Shown in pieces: positions 1 through 7,303 of a stretch of 43,360 nucleotides of DNA (positions are counted from its first letter, which is position 1; the number at the start of each line of letters is the position of its first letter). The translations under genes and the position numbers were made by a program. This stretch comes from Chloroflexota bacterium (GTDB lineage: Bacteria > Chloroflexota > Chloroflexia > Thermomicrobiales > JADLAZ01), in the NCBI GenBank assembly GCA_020849725.1, contig JADLAZ010000053.1, positions 1-43,360 of the forward strand, in the 5' to 3' direction. The notes under the pieces were generated by a model, which saw only the letters and a program-made list of their open reading frames with translations, was not told where the DNA came from and did no database searches.

Positions 1-398
1 CGCACGCTGCTGGTGCCGATGCGCGGCGCCGGCGGCAGCGCCGCCAGCGGGAGACCGTGGCGGGAGATGAGGACATCGCGCGCGTCCTCGCGCGGCGGCA
101 CGGCTGCCAGCGCCAGCCCCGGCTCCAATCGCGTCGCCATGTCTTTCAGGCTATGCACTGCCAGGTCGATCTCGTCGCGCAGCAGCGCCTGCTCGATCTC
201 CTTGACGAAGACGCCCTGGCCACCGATGGCCACCAGCGGCGTATTGGCCGCCTGGCTGCGATCGCCGGTGGTGGTGATGATGCGCACATCGACGACCAGT
301 CCCGGCCAAGCGGCCGCGAGCTGATCGGCCACCCAGCGCGCCTGTGCCAGCGCCAGCGCACTGCCGCGCGTTCCGAGCCGGATCGTACGGGTCGTCAT
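1..398 (-). CDS. hemC: Hydroxymethylbilane synthase (porphobilinogen deaminase), 5' part only
   Basis: This enzyme polymerises four porphobilinogen units into hydroxymethylbilane in tetrapyrrole (heme, cobalamin) synthesis in the cytoplasm. The reading frame starts at ATG 398 behind a clear GGAGG and stays open to the window edge, giving about 132 residues of a protein normally near 310. Seen: the N-terminal signature RLGTRGSALALAQ (residues 7-19), ITTTGDRS (41-48), GGQGVFVKEIE (59-69) and the family motif VHSLKDM (81-87). The dipyrromethane-cofactor cysteine would lie beyond the edge. The gene follows the EamA transporter on the same strand after about 50 bp, so co-transcription is possible. 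The family call is firm; whether the rest of the gene is intact cannot be seen. Confidence 0.95.
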   Translation of the reverse strand, partial: MTTRTIRLGTRGSALALAQARWVADQLAAAWPGLVVDVRIITTTGDRSQAANTPLVAIGGQGVFVKEIEQALLRDEIDLAVHSLKDMATRLEPGLALAAVPPREDARDVLISRHGLPLAALPPAPRIGTSSV

Positions 399-450
399 CG
401 TCGCCTCCTGCCATGACGTCCGGTCGCCGGCGGTCGTGCCGGTGCGCTGG

Positions 451-1407
451 TCAGCCGGTCGCGCCAGCGGCGCGGGCCGGCCGGCGGACGTGGTTGGCCA
501 GCCAGATGCCAGCCAGCACCAACCCACCGCCGACCAGTTGCAGCGGCAGCGGCCGCTCGTCCAGCACGAGCGCCGCCAGCAGCAAGGCCCAGATCGGCAC
601 CAGATAGGTGAACTGGCCGGCCCGCGCCGCGCCCAGGTCGCGCACTGACCACGACCAGGTCAGCAAGGCCACCACGCTGCCCAGCAGCGCCAGGTAGAGA
701 ATCGCCGCCCACAACACCGGCGAGGCCGCCGCCAGCCACTCCCATCCCGCCGGCATGGCGACGACGACCAGCGGCACGGCGCCGAGGACGGTCGCCCACA
801 TGACCGTGGCCAGCGGCGAGAAGCGCGCCAGCGCGCGCCGGCCCAGCACCGTGTACACCGACCAGCAGATGGAGGAGGCAATCATCAAGCCGTCGCCGAT
901 GAGGCGCGGCACACCACCGGTCGGATCCAGCCCGGCCGCGCCGATGACGACGACGACGCCGAGCAGCGACACGCCCATGCCCAGCAGTTGCCGGCGCGTA
1001 TAGCGCTCGCCCAGCACGATGGTCGCCAGCGCCGCCGTCGCCAGTGGCGAGACAGCCGTTGCAATCAGGGCGGCGTCGGTCACCGGGGCGAGTGTCAGCC
1101 CCCAGAAGAAGAGCAGGTTCGAGGCGACGACACCGGTTAGTCCGAGCAAGCCCAACAGCGTCCAGTCGCCACGCCCCACCGCGAAGCCGCGCCGGTCGGT
1201 CAGCGCCAGCAGCAGGACGAAACAAGCGGCGGCGATAACGAAACGCGTCGCCGCCAGCCCGACGAACGGCGCCATGCCGACGCCGATCTTGGAGACGACA
1301 TTCGTGCCTCCCCAGATCAGCGTCGTGAGCAGCACCATCGCATAGGCCGACCAGGGCGCGGCCGTGACGGCCGGGGGCGCGACGCGCGTCGCGGTCGACC
1401 GGCTCAC
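451..1407 (-). CDS. EamA/DMT-family transporter
   Basis: A 318-residue integral membrane protein of the drug/metabolite transporter superfamily, which exports or imports small metabolites; the substrate cannot be read from sequence. Seen: about ten hydrophobic segments in two homologous halves, the first starting with AYAMVLLTTLIWGGTNVVSK (residues 21-40), the typical EamA opening with its TxxWGxN-like pattern. The second half begins near residue 160 (LIGDGLMIASSICWSVYTVL). The start is GTG 1407, preceded by AGGCGG. The length is normal for a two-EamA protein. The start faces fdhA across a divergent region of about 217 bp. Confidence 0.9.
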   Translation of the reverse strand: MSRSTATRVAPPAVTAAPWSAYAMVLLTTLIWGGTNVVSKIGVGMAPFVGLAATRFVIAAACFVLLLALTDRRGFAVGRGDWTLLGLLGLTGVVASNLLFFWGLTLAPVTDAALIATAVSPLATAALATIVLGERYTRRQLLGMGVSLLGVVVVIGAAGLDPTGGVPRLIGDGLMIASSICWSVYTVLGRRALARFSPLATVMWATVLGAVPLVVVAMPAGWEWLAAASPVLWAAILYLALLGSVVALLTWSWSVRDLGAARAGQFTYLVPIWALLLAALVLDERPLPLQLVGGGLVLAGIWLANHVRRPARAAGATG

Positions 1408-1547
1408 GCCTGGCCGCCTGGCGCGGCCGGGCTAGGCCACGGCGGCGTGATGGTAACGGTCCAAGCAGTGCGGATTGCTCTCTCCGTCCTGGGCGACCGG
1501 CGCCGGTCACTCAGCGAGATCATAGCAGCTAGCGTTGGGCGATATGG

Positions 1548-1579
1548 TTCAACCCCCACCAGCCCCCATCCGGTATACT
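1548..1579 (+). promoter_or_regulatory. Possible promoter for the formate dehydrogenase operon
   Basis: A TATACT hexamer at 1574-1579 lies 45 bp before the fdhA start codon and is the best -10-like match in the divergent region. The only -35-like sequence nearby (TTCAAC at 1548) is 20 bp upstream, which is longer than ideal. Weak evidence. Confidence 0.3.
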
Positions 1580-1624
1580 GCGCCGCGTCGGCACGCCACA
1601 CCCGCGATTGGCAGGAGGCCCAGC

Positions 1625-4600
1625 ATGGTCCGCTCCCTCAACCGCTTGAGGCAGGCGCTCGGTGACGCAGCGTCGATGCGCTGGCTGGCCGACCTGGGCA
1701 TGGGCGCCGCTGGCCGCTCGACGGCGACCGATGCCTGGCAGCCGCGGCTGGCGACCGCCGACCGCGTTGTCGTATCGGTCTGTCCGTATTGCGCCGTCGG
1801 CTGCTCCCAACTCGTCTCCGTGCGTGGCGATCAGATCATCAACATCGAGGGCAATCCGGCCTCGCCGATCAACCAGGGCACGCTCTGCCCCAAGGGCGCC
1901 GCCACCTTCGGCCTGACCGTCAATCCGCAGCGGGTGACGACGGTCAAGTACCGCGCGCCGCACGCCGACCACTGGGAGGACCGGCCGCTGGACTGGGCGA
2001 TGGACCGCATCGCGCGCCTCGTCGATGAGACACGCGCCGCCACCTGGCGCGCGGCCGACGCCGCCGGCACGCCGATCAACCAGTGCGCCGGCATCGCCTC
2101 GCTCGGCGGCGCGACGCTCGACAACGAAGAGAACTACCTGATCAAGAAGCTGTTCACCGCCGGCCTGGGGATGGTCTGGGTCGAGAATCAGGCCCGTGTT
2201 TGACACTCGGCCACTGTGCCCGGTCTGGGCACCAGCTTCGGCCGCGGCGGCGCGACGACCACCCAGTGGGACCTGGCCACCAGCGACTGCATCCTGATCC
2301 AGGGCAGCAATATGGCCGAGGCGCACCCGGTCGCCTTCCGCTTCATCATGCAGGCCAAGGCGCGCGGCGCGACCGTCATTCATGTCGACCCGCGCTTCAC
2401 CCGCACCTCGGCGCTGGCCGATCATCACGTCGCGCTGCGCGCCGGCTCCGATGTCGCGTTTCTCGGCGGACTGATCAACGAGATCCTCAGCCGCGACCTG
2501 TGGTTCCGCGACTACGTGCTGGCCTATACCAACGCCGCCTATGTCGTCGGCGCGGACTTCCGCGATACCGACGATCTGGATGGCCTGTTCTCGGGCTTCG
2601 ACCCGGCCAGCGCCACCTACGACCCGGCCTCCTGGCAGTATGAGCCGGCTGGCCGAGCGGCGGCCGACCAGGCGAACGCGGCCGACGCCTCGGCTGCCCA
2701 GGGCATGCAGAGCGCTGACGCGCCGCCGGCGCCACGCATCGACCCAACGCTGCGGCATCCACGCTGCGTGCTGAATGTGCTGCGCCGTCACTTCGCCCGC
2801 TACACGCCGGCGATGGTCGAGGTGACGTGTGGCGTGCCGGCCGCGACCTTGCGCCTGGTCGTCGATGCGCTGGCCGCCAACTCCGGACCGGAGCGGACCA
2901 GCGCGCTCTGCTACGCGGTCGGCTGGACGCAGCACACGACCGGCGTTCAGGTCATCCGCGCCGCCGCCATCCTGCAACTGCTGCTCGGCAACATCGGCCG
3001 GCCGGGCGGCGGCATCCTGGCGCTGCGCGGTCACGCGACCATCCAGGGCAGCACCGACATTCCGACCCTCTTCAACTTGCTACCCGGCTACCTGCCAATG
3101 CCGACGAATCGACCGGAGCACCGCACGCTCGATGCCTACCTGACCGCCGAGGCCAGCTCGACCGGCTGGTGGGCGGCCATGCCGGCCTACATCGTGTCCC
3201 TGCTGACGGCCTGGTACGGCGCCACCGCTCGGCCCGATACCGACTTCGCCTTCGGCCACCTGCCGCGCATCACCGGCGACCACTCGCAGGAGGCGATGAT
3301 GCTGGCGATGGCGGACGGCGCGATCAGGGGCTTCTTTCTACTCGGCCAGAATCCGGCCGTCGGCGGCCACAACACGGCCATCGTCCGGCGCGGCCTGGCC
3401 AAGCTCGACTGGCTGGTCGTGCGTGACCCCTTCGAGAACGAGACGGCCGCCTTCTGGTACGCCGCGCCCGAGGTCACCGGCGGGCAGGTGCGGCCTGACC
3501 AGGTCAAGACCGAGGTCTTCCTGCTGCCGGCCGCGCTGACGGCCGAGAAGGATGGCTCCTACACCAACACCCACCGGCTGGTGCAGTATCACGATCAGGC
3601 TGTCTCGCCACCGGGTGACGCGCGCTCGGAGAGCTGGTTCATCTACGAGCTGGGTCGGCGGCTGCGCGCGCTTGCACTGGCGCGGGGGGAAGACCCTTAC
3701 CCTAGCCCTCTCCCAGAGGGAGAGAGAACTGCTCCTGCCTCTCCCTCTGAGAGAGGGGCGGGGGATGAGGGAATCAACTCCCCTCTCCCTCCTGGGAGAG
3801 GGGCTGGGGGTGAGGGCAGCCCGCCACTTGCCTACACCACTCGCGACCAGATTCTGCTCGACCTGACCTGGAACTACCCGACCAGCGGCCCGCACGGTGA
3901 GCCGAGCGCCGAGGCCATCCTGCGCGAGATCAACGGCTACACCTGGGCTGAGGACTGGGCCAACCGCATCCAGGTTCCCGGGCCCGCCGCGCTGCGCGAC
4001 GACGGCAGCACCGCCTGCGGCTGCTGGATCTACAGTGGCATCATGCCAGCGCCGGACGTCAACCGTGCCCGCGCCCGCCAGGCCGATGACCCGGACGGTC
4101 CCGGCACGCACCTCGGCTGGGGCTTCGCCTGGCCGGCCAACCGCCGCCTCCTTTACAACCGCGCCGCCGCCCGGCCCGACGGCGCGCCCTGGTCGGAGCG
4201 CAAGCGCTATCTCTGGTGGGACGCCGTAGCCGGCCAGTGGTCAGGGCCGGACGTGCCCGATTTCCCGCTCGTCAAGCCGCCCGATTATCAGCCGCCGCCC
4301 GGTGCGACCGGCATCGACGCCCACTCCGGCCAGGCCCCGTTCGGGATGCTGGCCGAGGGTGTCGGCCGCCTGTTCGTGCCGACCGGCCTGCGCGACGGCC
4401 CGCTGCCGGCGCATTACGAGCCGGTCGAGACGCCGGTGCGCAATCCGCTCTACCGCCAGCAGGCCAACCCGGCGGCACTGCTGGTCCCGCGCGCCGACAA
4501 CCCGCTGCACGCCGTCGACGACCCGGCCTACCCTCACATCCTGACGACGTATCGCCTGACCGAGCACCACACCGGCGGCACGATGACGCGTTACGTGCCC

Positions 4601-4984
4601 TGGCTGGCCGAGTTGCAGCCGACATTGTTCGTCGAGATCGATCCGGTGTTGGCCACCCGGCTCGATGTCGGCGCCGGCGACTGGGTGACGATCGCGACCG
4701 CACGCGGCCAGATCGAGGCGCGGTCGCTGGTGACGGCCCGCCTGCGGCCACTGCATGTCGGCGGGCGCGTCGTACATCAGGTCGGCCTGCCCTGGCACTT
4801 CGGGGAGCGCGGCCTCGCCACCGGCGCGTCGGCCAACCTGCTGATCGCCATCGTCGGTGACCCGAACACGATGATCCACGAGGGCAAGGTTCTCACCTGT
4901 CAGGTGACGCCCGGCCGCCTCGTGGCTGGCGGGGGAGCCGCGCTCGCATCTCGCCAGCCGCAGGAGACGCGCAATGGACCGTGA
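1625..4984 (+). CDS. fdhA: Selenocysteine-containing formate dehydrogenase, catalytic alpha subunit
   Basis: Molybdenum/tungsten bis-MGD enzyme oxidising formate to CO2. Two reading frames, up to 2203 and from 2204 on, are in the same frame and separated only by UGA 2201-2203. The UGA sits at residue 193 in the context ARV-U-HSATVPGL, exactly where FdnG/FdhF-type enzymes carry the metal-ligating selenocysteine. Start ATG 1625 follows AGGAGG. A [4Fe-4S] site is formed by C53, C56, C60 and C88 (CPYCAVGC...LCPKG). The MopB core follows, and a molydopterin-binding C-terminal domain begins near residue 960. Full length is about 1119 residues, longer than FdnG (about 1015), partly because of a repeat-derived insertion near residues 690-731. 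No twin-arginine signal is seen, so the protein is probably cytoplasmic. The stop overlaps fdhB by 11 bp. Confidence 0.93.
2201..2238 (+). promoter_or_regulatory. Bacterial SECIS element with selenocysteine UGA
   Basis: The UGA at 2201 is followed by a perfect 6-bp stem GTGCCC (2216-2221) / GGGCAC (2227-2232) closing the 5-nt loop GGTCT (2222-2226). In E. coli fdhF the apical GGUCU loop also begins 21 nt after the U of UGA, the same spacing as here. This is the RNA signal recognised by SelB-GTP-Sec-tRNA(Sec). No selA, selB, selC or selD is in the window. Confidence 0.9.
3691..3820 (+). repeat. Palindromic repeat element inserted in frame in fdhA
   Basis: About 125 bp of C/T-rich then G/A-rich blocks with three consecutive hairpins: CTCTCCC/GGGAGAG around 3709-3725, CCTCTCCCTC/GAGAGAGGGG around 3738-3757, and a perfect CCCCTCTCCC/GGGAGAGGGG at 3780-3803. 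The element is flanked by CCCTAGCCC- and GGGTGAGGG-type ends. It is translated as a Pro/Gly/Glu/Arg-rich stretch (PSPLPEGER, SPLPPGRGAGGEG) that does not resemble the surrounding dehydrogenase. Dispersed elements of this look are common in some high-GC genomes; no second copy was noticed here. Confidence 0.8.
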
Positions 4985-5864
4985 TCGGGTCGTCACCGCC
5001 GACAGCATCCGCCGGCTGTTGCAGGATGAGTCGGCGCGGACGAGCGGGGTAATCATTCGGCCGGGCGAGCGCTACGGTTTCTTCACCGACACGACGCTGT
5101 GCATCGGTTGCAAGGCATGCGAGGTCGCCTGCAAGCAGTGGAACAACCTGCCGGCCGACGGCCTGACGCTCAGCGGCGCCAGCTACGACAACACCGGTGC
5201 GCTGTCGGCAACGACCTGGCGCCACGTCGCCTTCATCGAGCAATTCAACCGTGGCGGCCAGGGACGCTGGCTGATGATGTCGGACGTGTGCAAGCACTGC
5301 ACCACGCCTGGCTGCCTGGAAGCGTGCCCAACCGGCGCGATCGTCAAGACCGAGTTCGACACGGTGTTGATCCAGCCGGACATCTGCAATGGCTGTGGCT
5401 ACTGCGTGCCGGCCTGTCCGTTCGGCGTCATCACCCTCGACGAGCACGCCGACGCCAAGGCCCACAAGTGCACGCTCTGCTACGATCGGCTCACCGCCGG
5501 CCTGGAGCCAGCCTGCGCCAAGGTCTGCCCGACCGACTCGATTCAGTTCGGGCCAGTGGACGCCCTGCGCGACCGGGCGCGTCAGCGCGTCGGCGACCTG
5601 CGCGCCGCCGGCCAGGACGACGCTTACCTCTACGGCGACCCCGGCGGCCCTGGCGCGACCGGCGGCGTCGGCGGCCTCAACTGCTTCTTCCTGCTGCTCG
5701 ATCGGCCGGAAGTCTACAACCTGCCGCCGGCGCCGGAAGTCCCGTCGCGCCGGCTGCTGCCAGCCTCGCTGACCAGCATCGCCGCGGCGCTGCTGCTCGG
5801 GCTGGCCACTGCCACCGCCTTCCGATCGGTAGACAGCCGGCAACCTGCCGGTAGGGCACGGTGA
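4974..5864 (+). CDS. fdhB: Formate dehydrogenase beta subunit, four-cluster ferredoxin protein
   Basis: Electron-transfer subunit carrying electrons from the catalytic subunit towards the membrane. Of 296 residues, four cysteine clusters are visible: CIGCKACEVAC (43-53), CKHCTTPGCLEACP (106-119), CNGCGYCVPACP (138-149) and CTLCY...CAKVCP (166-186). This is the FdnH/HybA-like layout for four [4Fe-4S] centres. A hydrophobic helix at 261-282 (LLPASLTSIAAALLLGLATA) probably anchors the C-terminus in the membrane. ATG 4974 overlaps the 3' end of fdhA, so translation is probably coupled. No cytochrome b gamma subunit follows; the next gene is convergent. The electron acceptor is therefore unknown: it may be encoded elsewhere, or the pair may dock directly on a quinone protein. 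Confidence 0.92.
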   Translation: MDRDRVVTADSIRRLLQDESARTSGVIIRPGERYGFFTDTTLCIGCKACEVACKQWNNLPADGLTLSGASYDNTGALSATTWRHVAFIEQFNRGGQGRWLMMSDVCKHCTTPGCLEACPTGAIVKTEFDTVLIQPDICNGCGYCVPACPFGVITLDEHADAKAHKCTLCYDRLTAGLEPACAKVCPTDSIQFGPVDALRDRARQRVGDLRAAGQDDAYLYGDPGGPGATGGVGGLNCFFLLLDRPEVYNLPPAPEVPSRRLLPASLTSIAAALLLGLATATAFRSVDSRQPAGRAR

Positions 5865-5902
5865 CCGCTCACCGGCGCCAGTGACAGCGCAGCGTGGTTT
5901 GC

Positions 5903-6823
5903 TTACGCCGCGAAGGCGCGCCCACTGGTTGCGCCGCGCGTCGTCAACTGAACGCGGTAGAGCGAACTGCTGGCAGTCACGAACAACTGGTCGCCACTCG
6001 GGCCGCCGAACTCGCAGTTGGCGACCTTCTCTGGGATCAGGATTTTGCCGAGGCGTTCGCCGTCCGGCGCATAGACATGAATCCCGTCACCGGCGCTGGT
6101 GAAGAGGTTGCCGTGCGTGTCCAGCCGGAAACCGTCGAACATGCCGGCGTCGCAGGTGGCGAACAGCCGCCCGTTGGCCAGCCGCTGCCCGTCCACCACG
6201 TCGAAGACGCGGATATGGCGAGGGCCATCCGACCGCTCGCTCAAGCCGGTATCGGCGACATAGAGCAATGCCTCATCCGGCGAGAAAGCGATACCGTTCG
6301 GCATCTCGAAATCGTCGGCGACGACGGTCAGGTTGCCACTGGCCGGGTCGAAGCGGTAGACGTACTGGCCCGGCTGCTCGCGCGGCGCCTGGTGGCCCTC
6401 GAGGTTGCTCTTGATGCCGTAGAACGGGTCAGTGAACCAGAGCGTGTCGTCGGACTTGACAACGACATCATTGGGCGAGTTCAGCCGCCGGCCCTGGTAG
6501 CGGTCGGCCAGCACTGTCACTGTGCCGTCTGGCTCGGTGCGATGGACGCGGCGGGCGCCGTGCGAGCAGCTAACCAGCCGACCCTGGTTGTCGCGCGTGT
6601 GGCCATTGGTATACGTCGCCGGCTGTCGATAGACGGTCAGTCCGTCGGCCGCCGACCAGCGCATCATCCGGTCGTTGGGAATGTCGCTGTAGAGCAGGAA
6701 GTCGCCCTCACGGAAGTAGACCGGACCCTCGGCCCAGATCGTGCCGCCACCCAATCGCTCGACAGCCACATCGGCCGCGATCAGCCCCAGGAGGCGCGGC
6801 GATTCGACCAGCACGTCAGACAC
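5903..6823 (-). CDS. SMP-30/gluconolactonase/LRE family protein
   Basis: Predicted calcium- or zinc-dependent lactonase with a six-bladed beta-propeller, hydrolysing sugar lactones or related esters. Seen in 306 residues: the early EGPVYF motif carrying the metal-binding Glu, then NSPNDVVVKSDDTLWFTDP (the Asn and Asp metal ligands), PNGIAFSPDEALLYVADT (second Asn/Asp) and DGFRLDTHGNLFTSAGDGI. These are the normal SMP-30 signatures in order. The frame is open further upstream, but GTG 6823 follows GGAGGGGGAG and gives the family's usual length, so it is preferred. It converges on fdhB with under 40 bp between stops. Confidence 0.88.
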   Translation of the reverse strand: MSDVLVESPRLLGLIAADVAVERLGGGTIWAEGPVYFREGDFLLYSDIPNDRMMRWSAADGLTVYRQPATYTNGHTRDNQGRLVSCSHGARRVHRTEPDGTVTVLADRYQGRRLNSPNDVVVKSDDTLWFTDPFYGIKSNLEGHQAPREQPGQYVYRFDPASGNLTVVADDFEMPNGIAFSPDEALLYVADTGLSERSDGPRHIRVFDVVDGQRLANGRLFATCDAGMFDGFRLDTHGNLFTSAGDGIHVYAPDGERLGKILIPEKVANCEFGGPSGDQLFVTASSSLYRVQLTTRGATSGRAFAA

Positions 6824-7004
6824 AACTCCCCCTCCATCCAACTCACCAACCCAGCCACCGGCTTCCAGGCGACTACTCCTGGGGGCGAGGGCGCCGCCGG
6901 CCCACCCTGACGCAACGCAGTTCTCGACCCCAGCAGCGGCGGCAGCATCGCACACCGGCTGGCGTCCCGTCCAGCCGGCCCGAGCGTTCCTCGGCCGTCC
7001 CGGC

Positions 7005-7033
7005 TTGCGCCACCCCACACCCTGTGCTATCCT
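7005..7033 (+). promoter_or_regulatory. Promoter of tRNA-Val
   Basis: TTGCGC (7005-7010) and TATCCT (7028-7033) are separated by 17 bp, about 12 bp before the first base of the mature tRNA. Spacing and position fit a housekeeping sigma promoter. Confidence 0.6.
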
Positions 7034-7044
7034 ACGTCGGTCGC

Positions 7045-7118
7045 GGGCGGTTAGCTCAGTCGGCTAGAGCGCAGCGTTGACATCGCTGAGGTCACTGGTT
7101 CGAGTCCAGTACCGCCCA
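7045..7118 (+). tRNA. tRNA-Val (anticodon GAC)
   Basis: A full cloverleaf can be folded by eye: acceptor GGGCGGT/ACCGCCC (7045-7051 with 7111-7117), D arm GCTC/GAGC, anticodon arm CAGCG-TTGACAT-CGCTG (7072-7088) with anticodon GAC at 7079-7081, five-base variable loop AGGTC, and T arm ACTGG-TTCGAGT-CCAGT (7094-7110). The discriminator is A7118. The 3' CCA is not encoded, so it must be added enzymatically. The GAC anticodon reads GUC and GUU. Confidence 0.95.
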
Positions 7119-7129
7119 CTGCGAGACGA

Positions 7130-7154
7130 GGCCGGCGCATCAGCGCCGGCCTTT
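7130..7154 (+). terminator. Intrinsic terminator after tRNA-Val
   Basis: A perfect 9-bp stem GGCCGGCGC (7130-7138) / GCGCCGGCC (7143-7151), loop ATCA, followed by only three T residues. It starts 12 bp after the tRNA. The short T-tract is usual for very GC-rich genomes. Confidence 0.7.
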
Positions 7155-7210
7155 CGCGTGATTGATGCCGTGGGCGGCGCGTCCTATGCCCCGGTGGATG
7201 GCCGACCCGA

Positions 7211-7219
7211 TGATACAAT
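7211..7219 (+). promoter_or_regulatory. Extended -10 promoter element before recN
   Basis: TGATACAAT reads as an extended -10 (TGn plus TACAAT). It lies 85 bp before the recN start codon and downstream of the tRNA terminator. No good -35 is seen at the usual distance, which extended -10 promoters tolerate. Confidence 0.45.
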
Positions 7220-7303
7220 GCGGCAGCGGCTAGTGGCGGCGTGGCGCTCAGCGCGCGGTGGGACCGGGCGCGCGCCACGCGGGCAATCCCTGTTGATAGG
7301 CCT

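Noticed and set aside
1529..3034. 500-residue minus-strand frame opposite fdhA
   Set aside because: Typical high-GC shadow frame, rich in Arg/Gly/Ala, without recognisable motifs, opposite a well-conserved gene.
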